The position numbers and the translations under genes are program-made. Under the pieces are notes generated by a model. That model had not been told where the DNA came from, searched no databases, and saw only the letters and a program-made list of their open reading frames with translations. A stretch of DNA of 64,000 bases from Adiantum capillus-veneris (lineage: Eukaryota > Streptophyta > Polypodiopsida > Polypodiales > Pteridaceae), in the NCBI GenBank assembly GCA_014529385.2, contig CM043960.1:70867410-70931409 (forward strand), given 5' to 3'. Shown piece by piece: positions 1-12,575 of the stretch. The first letter of the stretch is position 1. The number at the start of each line of letters is the position of its first letter.

Positions 1-304
1 CCTGTAAGGTTCTCAAAGCTTCTGTTGACAAGGCCTTCTCCACCCACTTCTTGATCATGAAATTCCAATTTTTGGGGTAGCTTGTCTACGAGGGATCTAG
101 CCCGGGTCATCAATTTGGCAAAGGTCTCCCCATGACCCAACTCCAAGCTTTCCAGTTGGTCCAATTCCTTTTCCCCACAGTCGCCCAATTGAAACACCGC
201 ACTGAAGCTGCCTTGAGGGAATTCCAATTGGCAAAGTGGCCCTCTGCAAACAGAGTATACCACTTGTCAGCCAGTCTCTCTAGGGTGGAACGAAAAAGAA
301 CCAT
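1..304 (-). pseudogene. Ty3/gypsy gag fragment, frameshifted
   Basis: On the minus strand from 304 the frame reads LADKWYTLFAEGHFANWNSL, the usual Retrotrans_gag core in which an aromatic pair is followed by a W..L..AF helix. After a one-base shift near 220 the adjacent frame continues as ELDQLESLELGHGETFAKL and runs to the window edge. This is the capsid-type Gag of an LTR retrotransposon. The piece is cut by the window start, has no zinc knuckle and lacks any pol partner nearby, so it is a broken fragment. The family assignment rests on the motif only. Confidence 0.5.
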
Positions 305-2347
<2,043 letters not shown>

Positions 2348-2369
2348 CCAAATGGTGCAGTTTGATGCT

Positions 2370-2933
2370 TCTCTCTTATGAGTCTATCCACAAGTATGTA
2401 GACAAGTTTATGGATTTACATTTCAAGGCTACTATCTTCTAAAAGAAAGACTTTGCCGAGAAAAAGCAACAATTTTGTGTGGGATTACCTGAAGAGATGT
2501 CCGAGTATGTCAACTCTCAACGGCGTAGGTCTATCACCGAAGTAATCCACGACACCATGGTTGCTTCGTGCATCAATTTCAACAAGGAGCTAGATGGAAT
2601 GTCAAGCCCATGGAAAATAAAGACAAAAGTGATGCCAAGGGGAAAACCAATGCCCAAAATTCTTCCCAAGGAGATTCCAACAACAACAACAACAACAGTC
2701 AGTCCAAGGAGAAGGAAGTTTACAAAGGTAAAAACAAACTCTCTCCTAAAGAGCTTGAAGCTTTTCTCAAGGACCATAAATGCTTTAATTGTGTGGAGCA
2801 AGGACATGGCTATTGTTCTTGCCCCAAGAAGAATGCTCGCAATGAGACTCTTAGAGCTTCCACCATCGAAGCTCCAAAAGAGGATGCTCATTGTGCAAAG
2901 GTGCAATGTGTGCATACTATAGATGCTTCATAG
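2370..2933 (+). pseudogene. Gypsy gag remnant with CCHC zinc knuckle
   Basis: Frame-shifted pieces encode the end of a Gag: first a helix-rich stretch (FCVGLPEEMSEYVNSQRRRS, 2470-2530), then an N/S-rich linker coded by CAA repeats (2680-2700), then CFNCVEQGHGYCSC (about 2781-2822), which fits C-x2-C-x4-H-x4-C. The knuckle binds genomic RNA in related Gag proteins. The frame then meets the RNase H-side of pol directly near 2905, so the protease and almost all of RT have been deleted. The 5' edge is a microsatellite, not an LTR. Confidence 0.7.
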
Positions 2934-3437
2934 AAAAATGTTCTCAAATAGCAAGACCATTACATGACTTAACAGGGAAATTATCAAGTATTCATGGATT
3001 GCTAAGGAGCAAAATGCTTTTGACAAGCTCAAAGAGAAGCATACCTCCCAACCATTTCTCATGCTTCTGGATCTATCAAAGCCATTTGAGGTCCAATGTG
3101 ATGCTTGTGGTGATTGCCTTGGAACAATCTTGCTTCAAGAAGGGCATGCCATAGCATATGAGAGCCGAAGGCTCAATACGGATGAACGAGTGTTAAGGCA
3201 TTTATGAGAAAGAGCTTTTAGCTGTTCTACATGCCCTAGATGCATGGAAGCACTATTTATTGGGGACTCCATTCATTTTATGAACAGACCATCAAAGTCT
3301 CAAGTACTTCATGATGCAAACCAACCTTTCCGACAAACAAATGAGGTGGGAAAATTTTCTTTTGCAATTTAATTTCCATATTGCTCACATTGCTGGTAAG
3401 CACAATCAAGTGGCCGATGCACTTTGACGATGACCAA
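2905..3437 (+). pseudogene. Gypsy pol: RT connection and RNase H, decayed
   Basis: Across frameshifts the text reads YYRCFIEKCSQIARPLHDLT (the RT/RNase H junction), then KPFEVQCDACGDCLGTILLQ (the RNase H strand with the first Asp), YEKELLAVLHALDAWKHYL after a damaged stretch, TDHQSLKYF and HIAGKHNQVADAL. This order is typical of Ty3/gypsy pol. At least two stops (near 3205 and 3282) and several indels make it non-functional. It belongs to the same remnant as the gag before it and the integrase after it. Confidence 0.8.
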
Positions 3438-3439
3438 AA

Positions 3440-4608
3440 GTTAATGCGGTATCTATATCAACTCACAATGATCTATCTTTTATGACAGATGAGTATGCTA
3501 TTGACCCTGATTTTAAAGACATAATGTCAGTCCTTTCTTTGGGGAAGAAAGAGGAACCATTCACCTTGCAGGATGGTTATCTTCTCCACGGCAATAGGCT
3601 ATGTGTTACCCATTCTCTTTGTGAGAAAGTCATGTATTAATCCCATGCTCCTCCCTATGCGGGGCATAGAGGCATTCAACCTACTATCCAAGGAGTAGAG
3701 ACATATTTCCATTGGCATACCATGAAAGTGGACATACAAGAGTATGTTTTAAAATATGTGGTATACCAAAAGACCAAGTATGATAGAGGAAAGAAACCTG
3801 GATTACTCCAGCCATTGCCTATTCTAAATTCACCATGGGAGAGTATATCCATGGATTTCATCTTTGGATTACCCAAGTCTATTCATGGGAATACGGAAAT
3901 ATGGACAATAGTCGACAGGTTTAGCTAGCAAGCATAATTTATTCATGTCAAAAAGCCTATTAAGGCACACCACAGGGCAACTCTCTTTATATCACAGATT
4001 TTCAAACACCATGGATTACCAACATCCACCGTGTCAGATAGAGATCCTAGAATGACCAGTAATTTTTGGAAAGGTCTCTTTGAAAATCTAGGTACAAGAT
4101 TGATTTTTTTTTTGGCCTATCACCCACAACGGATGGCCAAAGTAAGATAGCCAATCTTACGATACTCGATCTATTAAAAACTTATGTTACAGAAGTAGAT
4201 TAATGCTCACAAGGGGAAAAGTACTTACCTCTTGTAGAGTATGCACACAATAATATTGTACATACTCGATCTCTTAAAGACTTATATTACAGAAGTAGAT
4301 CAACGCTCACAATGGGAGAAGTACTTACCTCTTGTAGAGCATGCGTAGAATAATATTGTACATACTTCTACGAGAAAAGCACCTTTTGAAATAATTGAGG
4401 GAAGACCTAAAAGTCCCTTGCTACTTAAAGTACATGGTAAGATCTTCGTTGCTGATGAGTATAGTCGTGACCTATAAGAATCTTTTCAAAAGAGTAAGGA
4501 GGTTATATCCATCTCTCAACAAAGGCAAAAAGTTGCTACTCACAAGCACAGAAGGGCCTTAACTTTCAAAGAAAATGATTGGGTCTTACTTAAGTTTCCT
4601 AATGCTTG
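3440..4608 (+). pseudogene. Gypsy pol: integrase, decayed
   Basis: The reading contains the zinc-binding module (GHRGIQPTIQGVETYFHWHT, with the His pair near 3663), the core ISMDFIFGLPKSIHGNTEIW with the first catalytic Asp (about 3846), TVSDRDPRMTSNFWKGLFE (second Asp, about 4030) and AYHPQR. The two zinc-binding Cys of the usual CVVCQKTK are both Tyr here (KYVVYQKTK, about 3754-3780), each a TGT to TAT change. The segment after 4163 is a tandem duplication. Several stops confirm decay. Confidence 0.8.
4163..4362 (+). repeat. 100-bp tandem duplication inside the integrase
   Basis: The segment starting TACTCGATCT at 4163 recurs at 4263 with about ten scattered differences and a period of 100 bp. 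Both copies carry the codons for the integrase region around LTYVTEVDQ and QWEKYLPLVEYAHN. The duplication shifts the frame and is part of the element's decay. Confidence 0.85.
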
Positions 4609-4609
4609 A

Positions 4610-5035
4610 TTGAGGCAAATGACGAGCAAAAATCCTACGGACCATCAAAAGTATTATGCTAAACTAGCAAAAAGATACTACGGTTGTTTCCAAATCTTGA
4701 AGCCCATCAATGAGATGGCTTATCAACTCAAGTTTCCCAACCATTGGCTCATACACAATGCTTTTCATGTGAGCCTACTTAAGCCCTACAAAGGAGAGCC
4801 ACCAAGTGAACCAATTATTGAAGACCCAGTTGAAATCGAAGACCAAGAAGAGGTGCTACAACCCGAAGCTATTCTTCAAGATGAAAACAAGGTACTACAA
4901 CATGGTAAGATTATCCGCCGACGGTATCTTATTAAGTTCAAAAATTATCCTTTTGAAGATGATAGATGGATGCAAGGAATACAACTTAAGGATAGTATGA
5001 ACCTTGTCAATGCTTACAATGCTACATTAGAGTAA
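4610..5035 (+). pseudogene. Gypsy integrase C-terminus with chromodomain
   Basis: An open frame of 141 codons. It begins with the SH3-like integrase tail (KLAKRYYGCFQILKPINEMA, then HNAFHVSLLKPYKG) and continues into a chromodomain: RRRYLIKFKNYPFEDDRWM and LVNAYNATLE. Chromodomains target integration of the plant chromovirus branch of Ty3/gypsy. The stop at 5036 looks like the natural end of pol. The rest of pol upstream is broken, so this is a remnant despite its open frame. Confidence 0.85.
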
Positions 5036-5376
5036 GCAAATGTACAAATTTCTTTTAAATGACCATTTTTTTTTCTTATAAGGCTAATTCTCTTTTTATT
5101 GCGCACAAATTTAAGTAGTATGCATGCTTAGAATCATGTTTGTGATGACGACGTCTCTCAAACACCAAGTAGAATTTGTTACTCTACTTTGGGAGAATGA
5201 AATGGATTAACGAGCAGACATGCTTCCAGAAGCCATGTCTCCCAAGCACCAAATGGATTAGTCATCCATCTTGGAAATATGTCATAGGGTAAAAGGGATC
5301 CTCTATGTGGTAGGCAAATTGACTAATGACTAAGGCTTTATCTCTTCTACTTCATAGTCGAGGATGACTATGATTT

Positions 5377-5390
5377 CAAGAAAGGGGGGT
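5377..5390 (+). other. Polypurine tract of the chromovirus remnant
   Basis: TCAAGAAAGGGGGGT lies directly before TGTCATAAAA, which begins with the TG expected of an LTR. It would prime plus-strand DNA synthesis during reverse transcription. The orientation agrees with the pol frames upstream. Confidence 0.75.
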
Positions 5391-6110
5391 TGTCATAAAA
5401 ACTATTATCTAACCAACCCAAATGATTTTCTCATATTAAACTGATCATTTAATGTGGGAGAATAAATGGGAACAAGGGTTAGAATATAAGTATGTGCTTT
5501 CAGGTCTATCTCGGCACGGGGCCAATAGTAAAGGGGCCCAAATGAGAGATGATCTTTCAGAGAGGAAGTTAACTAATGGAGCTTAAATACCTTAGGGTTA
5601 GCTTCATTAAAGACCTCCAAAGGTTAGTGTAAAAGTCTTTTGACCTTAGGAAGCTAGGGATGAGCTTGAGGTGGGAACTTGGCCCAAGCTTAAGGTGCTT
5701 GACGTGATTGATGATTGAGATGCTTGAGGTGCTTGAGGTGCCTAATGACTCAGATGCTTGAGGTGCTTGTCATGTTTGAGATGCTAGGGTTGTACTTGAG
5801 GTGGGAACCCAGCCCAATCTTGAGGGGCTTAAGGGCCAAGCTTGTGGTGGGAACCATGCCCAAGGTTGAGGGTCTTGAGGTTGAGGCGAGCCCTACAAGC
5901 TGGGAGCATGAGAAAGAACACACACACACCCTCACTCAAGACAAACCTACAACAAGGACACATGTCAACGTCCTCCTCATGTTGCCCTCATGGTGTGTCT
6001 AAATCCTATTGGTTGGCCTCCCAAGGGGTCCTCTCTTCTATGAAATGTTTCTTCTTCCTCTTCCCTACCCTCATTCCCCGCTAGCTCTCTCCACCTTTGA
6101 AGGTGTTTGA
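5391..6110 (+). mobile_element. 3' LTR of the chromovirus remnant (LTR family A)
   Basis: The LTR starts TGTCATAAAA just after the polypurine tract. It is clearly related to 40145-41216 (for example the shared ATTTAATGTGGGAGAATAAA and CCTTAGGGTTAGCTTCATTAA) and its end (CTCTTCCCTACC to GAAGGTGTTTG, about 6060-6103) to 34640-34705. Compared with the copy at 40145 it lacks roughly 460 bp, including the (CT)n(CA)n tract. Its exact 3' end is not resolved. Confidence 0.75.
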
Positions 6111-6357
6111 GGTCTTGGGACTGAGGCTTGGGATAATTAATGCTTTCCACAAAGTTTATGCTATGCTCGTGATGATGCATGAATCTTACCATCTTCATTG
6201 CATCACCTAGGTCACAAGGAACACAAAGATTGTATTGTAACAAGTCTCTCTTGATGGGAGAAACTATAATACAAATGCCTATTGGAGGGGAGACCGGCTC
6301 CACATAAATCCGGTCCTCAACTGTTGTCATGTTCTCTAAACTCTCTCTCTTGCAAAA
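6111..6357. other. Flank between LTR A and the Tat-like element
   Basis: No coding sequence is recognised. It may include the end of LTR A. The last five bases, CAAAA (6353-6357), are the left copy of the target-site duplication of the element inserted at 6358. Confidence 0.5.
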
Positions 6358-7248
6358 TGTGGGACGCATGCCTAACCTCACCATCCTATCTTATTGCAAT
6401 ATTAGCGAGAACCACGATTAATTTGTCAAACCATGGGATGAAGCTAACTCGACTAGTGCATAGAGGCTACAAGAGGTTTTCAATCTCTCGGAAAAAAGAC
6501 TAATAACTCACATCTAACTCAAGCCACACTCAAGTGACTGAAATCACCAAAAGCCAATCACTCATCGGCAAGCAAATCACATCCGTTATAGCATCAAATG
6601 ACATCCAAATGTAACAAAACTTCTAGGAAAAGTTTATAAGACCTAATCACACATGCCTATGGTCTTAAATCCCACTTTAGGTCCAGTTTCAAAACCGCGA
6701 TTATTAACAACAATGGATTTATGATCTAGTCGTTTTCGACCCAGAATGCATCTAAATGCTTAGCAATGATGCCCCAATACCCCGCCTATGCTTAGTTTTC
6801 AATTTAAAAGTGTAAATTCCTAGTTATGATGAAATTAGGCCTCGGGTCGGCGACGCCAAAAGCTACAAAATACTGTGAATGGCTTACGTTAATGCGTAGA
6901 TCTCTTACCTGCGGTTGCAATGCAACAAACGCATTTGCAATGTGACAACCGGAGAGGGAGTAGAAAGCGCGAGAAGGAGAGAAGTGAGCATCGTTAGCTC
7001 ACGTTGTGTATTTCTTATGGCTTTTATACCTTAGCCAAGGTTTTTAAGTGGTCAAAGCTAATAATCTGGAGTTCTACCAAAGCTGGGAATTGACTGGCTG
7101 ATACAATCTAGAAGCTTGTAGATCCAGCTCATTCACTACAAAGTTTACCGAGAAAATAGGAGTTACAATATTCCCGATTTATCAAAATAATAATTGTTTT
7201 ACAAGGAGAACTCCGAAAAATGGTGTCCGCGTTAGCTTGCTACTAACA
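6358..7248 (-). mobile_element. 3' LTR of the Tat-like element
   Basis: 891 bp, paired with the LTR at 23840-24749. A TATA box reads TATAAAAG on the minus strand (plus 7021-7028) and lies in the same place in the other LTR. It carries a half copy of the internal palindrome (CGATTATTAAC, 6698-6708). Compared with its partner it lacks about 30 bp near 7010. Confidence 0.93.
7021..7028 (-). promoter_or_regulatory. LTR TATA box (3' LTR copy)
   Basis: TATAAAAG on the minus strand within the LTR, conserved in the 5' LTR at 24532-24539. It fits a Pol II core promoter directing transcription toward lower coordinates. Confidence 0.6.
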
Positions 7249-7260
7249 TTCCCCCCTTCC
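7249..7260 (-). other. Polypurine tract of the Tat-like element
   Basis: The minus strand reads GGAAGGGGGGAA immediately before the 3' LTR start TGTTAGTAGC. This is the expected plus-strand primer, between the end of the extra ORF (7297) and the LTR. Confidence 0.85.
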
Positions 7261-7296
7261 TCGCCTGTGTCATCCCTTGACACAGCTTTATGGGCT

Positions 7297-10200
7297 GAAC
7301 TAGTCTGTGGGTTGACAGCGGGCGAGGCGGTCTTTAAGTGCTTCCAGTGCCTTTTGGTATCTGATTCTTTGTTCTTTGTCAGGCACTTGCAAAAATTGCA
7401 TGGTGACTTGGTTTTTCAGTTCCACGGCTGAGTAGCCTACAAATCTAGATGTGAGGTTGTGTATCACTGGTGCAAATATCTTCGTTTGCCAGGTGAAGAA
7501 TCCGGTGTAGAATGCTTCTTCAAAGGCTAGCATATTATGCGAGCGCAGGAACATGCATCTGGCATAGAATCCGTAAAGGATTTCTTATGAAGGTTGCGTA
7601 CTCAAATCGTAACATAAGCCTTTGTTCCCTTCCAAGAATGAGAGCCATGGGGCTCATGTTTGCTCAGGCTCATTGAAAACTTGTATGCATGTGAGTAGCA
7701 TCCTGCAGATCTTATAGAACATTGCGTAGGAGAGATCTCGTAGACTCTTGAAAAGTGACATGGCACCCATTAGGGTTTTCACCATGTATTCCTCTGGCGC
7801 TTGGCCGCTCTTTGGAGCTGGCAGCCTGGGGAAGTTGAGCCAAGTTGGCCTCTTCTTCTACAGTGCGTCATGTGCCTGCCATGTCCTTACTCTGGGTACA
7901 GGACAAAATGTTAGATCTTTTTGTAAGGCTACAGGTGCTCTTGTGAACAGAATCAGGTATCTCGGATTCTTGTTCAGCCAGCTTAACCTCCACTTTGGGT
8001 GGTCTTTATCTGCATCATCTTCTTGCATATCCTTGTACAGCCTTTCTTTTACCTGTAAAATTTTTACTTTGATGAGAGGGTACGGCAAGGATAGTTGGTG
8101 CCATTGAGCGTTTATTTGATTGACAGTGAGTTGAGTGACGTTGACAGAGTGTAAAACTCTCAACTCCCAATTCATCGCGGCCTTCCACTGCTCATCCACC
8201 TCTAAGGTGATCTTCTCCTTCAGTGCATCTTCTTCAGCTTTTGACAGTTGGACCATTGGCACTGTATCTTCGTCTGTGATGTGGACCTAAAAATCTTCAT
8301 CACCACTTGGCTCTGCTGTGGACTGTGTCTCAAACTCAGCAAACGAGACCGCGGGTATGTCTATTTGGGGCGGCTCTGAAGTGCTTGCCTCTTCTTGCGT
8401 GTCTGACTTTCCATCTCTGAGGAGCTTATTTATCCGTTTGAGTTCTGCTATCTCCTTTAGGAGCTTCTCCTCTCTTTGAACCCGCATCAGTGCCAAGTCT
8501 CTGCGCTGTGACTATTGGAGCTTTAATTCCATTTCTAAATCCTTGTTTTTCTTTTCTAGTGCCTTGTACACTTCATCAGTTCCCTTGATCGAGGCCACGA
8601 CTGGGTTTTCTCTAATTTTCTGTAACAAAATGGCATGATCATTGATTCTCTGTTCAGAATATTGTAGGGAAGCATTGGCAACATCTAACTGCACTTGAAT
8701 TTTATGAGCTGACAGAGAGGTGGTAAGTCTTTGATGCCTCGGCAGTGTCTGGCTGAGTAGAAGTAAATGGTGTGGTCTCAACCCTTACCGTCTCTTCAAG
8801 TGATGGCCTTTCTTCCTTCTCTGGCTCGGGCTCTGTCTCATGTGTAGTGGTATGCTCTTTTTCTGTATCTACTTCCTTATCACTTTGTTCCGCCGGCTTT
8901 TGAGTTTCTTCTGTTGCGTGCTCCGGTTCTGGCTCGGCTTCTTTTTCTTCCTGTCCTTCGGTGTGGTCAGCTTTTTGTGTAGATTCTGTTTGTTGGGTGG
9001 ATTCAGAATGTTTTTCTTCTTCATTCTCTACTTCTTCATTGGTACCTTGGCATGGTGGTGATGGTGGTAGGCTAGGCATGGGATGGTCCTGTTGTTCCGG
9101 AGGCGGTGAGGTGGGTCGGGGAGATCCCTAGGTTTGCTCTTGAGTAGTTGTTTCCTTAGCTTCCTTGGCCACTTCTTCTGCCTCTTTCAGCTTTAGGGCT
9201 TCGGCCTCTTGGTACATTCTTTCTAAATAATCTGTTGGATTATCTGCCTCTTTTCTTGTATGATGCTTTGTTCGAGGTCCTTTCAGTCCTGTGGGTACCC
9301 ACTTTTCTGGGTCCTTTCCTTGTGCTTGCCTACTACGCTGGAAAGCCTATTTTTCTCTTTCAAAATGCGCTTGTTTTTGAACTGGCTCCTCTTGGTGGGC
9401 AGCCACAGCTTTCCTCTTCATCTCTTCCCTCCTAGCTCTCTTTTCTTTGTTGTCAGAGCTCTCGTTGCTGTGCGGCTCTGGTGATCTGTCATCTGATTCA
9501 TCACCTGATTTAAAAGATCTTTTACCTGATCTTATAGCTCTTGGAGAGGGTTGTGCTGCCAAGATCCATGTATTCTGATCAGGGGCAGGCTATAGGTTGT
9601 CGGCCATGCCAATGGCATGATAGACTATTCTTGTCAACACTTTTGGCGCGCCCAAGTATGTGATTTTACCCTCCTTCTTGGTGTCCTTCAAGGTTGTCAA
9701 GACATACTGCACGTGGTCCACAGGCTTCCTTGTTGTTGACTTAAGAACCTGAGTAAAGGTGGTGGCCACGGCGTGATTTGGTGTCGTGTACCTTGGTGGC
9801 CTTTTTGCCAGAAAATGGAAGTGTTGATGGTACAAACGGGCTGGCTCTTCCACCTGTTTGTGGAAAAGATCGACGAATGTAGCCGCGGCTGTTTCCTTGG
9901 TAAATGTGCTTGTGGTTTTCCTGTTTCTTGTCCGCATGGTCATTCCTTCAGTGGGCAGTCTGAGTGCCTCTGCCACTATTTCTTTTGTGATTACTACCTC
10001 GACCTTGTTCCCTTGGGTGTCTAATATCTGGGCGGTTCCATCTTCTTTGATTGTGGACAGAAGCTCGTAAGCCTTCTGAAAGTCCACTCCGCAAGGCTCT
10101 TGTTCGTAGAAATGCGTGAGCCCCAACCTGCGGTTAGCCTCTTTGGTTTCTGGCTTTGCAGCTACATCATAGACCTCTTTAGGTAGGAGTTCCAACTCCA

Positions 10201-10387
10201 CCTAATGCCCTTATTCACTCTTGAATCTGCCAATGAAGACCGTAGTGTGGTGCTCTTCCAGCTGTTCTTTAGAAAGATAGGATGCCTTTGCCGCTTTGAC
10301 TGACTCGGGGTCTAGTTCATACGGGGGCAGTTCTTGTAGTTTCTCTTTTTGGTTTAGCTTCTTCTTGGCCTTCTCCGCTGCTTGCAT
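7297..10387 (-). pseudogene. Extra ORF of about 1,030 codons, unknown family
   Basis: The frame starts at ATG 10387, six bases after a splice-acceptor-like CAG (10395-10393), and stops at 7297 just before the polypurine tract. One frame covers 10387 to about 8710 with stops at 10213-10211, 10204-10202 and near 9590, 9345 and 9130. After one frameshift (about 8780-8720) a second frame continues to the end. In order it shows a basic N-terminus (EKAKKKLNQKEK), a globular region (10200-9590: FLAKRPPRYTTPN, PKVLTRIVYHAIGMADNL), a basic patch (KRARREEMKRK), a Glu-rich low-complexity stretch (9079-8800), coiled-coil-like helices (8780-8290) and a globular C-terminus (8262-7300). I see no signal peptide or membrane segment, so it is not envelope-like. 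The N-terminal half is conserved at 47943-48796. Function unknown. Confidence 0.75.
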
Positions 10388-10392
10388 TGCTC

Positions 10393-11810
10393 CTGTTCAG
10401 TGAATAGAGTGCAAAGTTAGCAGATTTGTCAGATTATTCTTTTGGAATGTCCTTTTAGACTGAAATGCTGATAATATGGTCCAAATTGCTTCAAATCAAT
10501 TTTTGAACAAGCAAAGATGCATAAAATCATGCAAGGAACAAAACTGTAAAATCATGCAACCAAAGTAAATAATCGCGATTATTTACAGTTGAGAAAAATT
10601 TTCAACTTTTTGCAAACTTGGCTTTATAGGCTTGAAGTATATACCAAATGCATGCTCTGAGGGAAATATGGGCTCATTTAGATGCACAGGTTGAAAATGG
10701 TAGCAGATTTTGGCTCTAGGTCTCTGAAACAGTAGATATAAAGGAAATTTGAGATTTTGAACTCCAAATTGATTCAAAGTTGGCTAGTGGGCTTATCACA
10801 ACATGTACTTTGGATGTATGATGGCCAAATATCAAAATTCCCCAATTTTAACCAAAAAGTAAATAATCATGATTATTAACTTTTCTTCCAAAAGTGACAT
10901 TTTCTGGTACAAATTGGTTCTAGGCGTGGTATAGACCTTGGGTATGAGATATGAGGTGATTTGGATCAAGAAAAGTTGTTCATAACCCAGATTTTGGCTT
11001 GCAAAGACTTCTTTGCATTTTTTGGCAATTTTACAAGTAATGGGTGGTCATTTTGGCTCATACTTGATTTTTGGCATGTAATAGGTGTATACACATGATA
11101 GGAGAGGTGATTTGACAATTTCCAAGGCAAAATGATGCAAAAGTAAATAATCGTGATTATTAACTTTGTAAAACTCACAAATTTTGACATAGACATGTTT
11201 CATACACCTAATACAAGTCCTAAATTGAATTTGGTCAAGTGTGATCATGCCGGCATCACTTTGTGCTCTGTCGACTCTGAAATCACCGTTTTTTGTGATT
11301 ACTCTGTCTATTGGGTTGGTCGGTCAACTTTGAGGCTTTGGCCTTGTCCGTAACATAGTAGTGAAGCTACCTATCCAATTCTAGCTCATTTGGAGTCAGT
11401 TTAGCTTCGTATATCGAATTTGACGCTTTGTAACCTTCGAGCCATTTTTTGCTTTTCAAGGGCTTTGCTTGATGGATGTCACCAAACCAATCATATACAT
11501 TGTATATGGACCTCATTAGCAAGCCATCTGTGGAGTCATGTCGGAATTCTGGCATTTGTCAAAAACCTAACTTTTCTATTGGGGACCCCCTTGACCCCAG
11601 TCGAATGGTCATCTGATGGTATAGAAAGGTTCTATTATGTTAGGACGTGCTATGGTTAAAATCCCATCCGATTTGGTCAAGCTGGCAGGCCGCTATGGTC
11701 AGTTTTAGGTCGTAGGTCTTCGTACACTGCTCGGTTTCTAGGGTTCTTTCTAAGGCTTTAGACAAGCTACCAGCCGTACAAAATGGATCATTATCGAGTA
11801 AAGAACTTAC
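10393..11810 (-). other. Intron-like segment 2 with palindrome array, before the extra ORF
   Basis: On the minus strand it opens GGGGTAAGTTC (donor G at 11810), includes TACGGCTGGTAGCTTG (about 11780-11765), three units of about 290 bp with palindromes at 11143-11164, 10859-10880 and 10565-10586, and closes with CTAACTTTGCACTCTATTCA then CTGAACAG (G at 10393). Length is 1,418 bp. The same signals occur in the same order in the leader segment 21989-23490. I infer a paralogous intron that delivers the extra ORF by splicing. No transcript evidence is available here. Confidence 0.5.
10565..11164 (-). repeat. Palindrome-centred tandem units, array 2
   Basis: Three copies spaced 294 and 284 bp. 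The copy at 10565-10586 is a perfect 22-bp palindrome with core AATAATCGCGATTATT. Those at 10859-10880 (AATAATCATGATTATT) and 11143-11164 (AATAATCGTGATTATT) have one or two mismatched pairs. Text between palindromes is alignable but diverged, for example CTTATCACAACATG near 10791 against CTTATTACAACATG near 22788 in array 1. Confidence 0.9.
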
Positions 11811-12575
11811 CCCTCATGTCTCGTGTGAGACGGTGCTGAAAAAGGTCAACTGTGGGCTCCAGAAATGTCGCGCGAAAGAGGCCAGAATCTCTCTCTGCAA
11901 AGGCTCCAAGTGGAAATGAGGTGGTTTTACCCTACCATGGATATCTATACCTGGACTTCCCGAACCAAATTTCCCTAGATTCCCCCGTTACTCCTACTAG
12001 GCCGTGAAATCTATGTTAGACTCAAAAATTTCCCTGATCGGAATCCTGTAGCTCATTCTGCAAGAATTTTGCAAAAGTAGGCATGGCCGCCTAATTTAGG
12101 CTTCCCGCTTCCGTATTTTGATTTCATTGAAAAAAAAATTCTTGTCCGCCTTGTCCTTCTGATCACCATCATGCCTCAATTTTTCCATCTGGGCTTTCTT
12201 GCTATTTATTCTTAATTTTAACCTGTTTATTTGAAAAAATCAAAGAAAATAGTAAAATTCTCTAAAAAAGTAAAGTAAAAATCCAATAATTAAGAAAATC
12301 ACTTAAAAAACATAGCTTTATTGTTTTTTGTTGGATTTCTCCATTTTTAAGCCTCCTTATCAACAAAAATGATAAAAAAAATACCCAAAAAAGGACTATT
12401 TTTTATGATTTTCTGATAGTATATACACTATTTACACTCATCAAGAAGATATTATCAGTGAACTTTCCCTTGTTGATGAATTATAAGGGCATTGTTAGTT
12501 AACTTTGCAAAAAATCACACGTTAACATGGAACTTTTTCCTCCCTCTTCAAACATTGCCCTTAATTACTTAGTAC
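11811..12575. other. Non-coding spacer of the Tat-like element
   Basis: AT-rich sequence with no frame that resembles a domain. It lies between the end of the second protease-like ORF segment and the donor-like GTAAGT at 11810. Poly-A-rich stretches occur at 12125-12400. Confidence 0.55.

Noticed and set aside
7297-10387. Envelope-like glycoprotein for the extra ORF
   Set aside because: Neither strand-consistent frame shows a signal peptide, transmembrane segment or Cys-rich ectodomain. The hydrophobic frames at 8840-9061 and 9235-9484 are on the opposite strand and are shadows.
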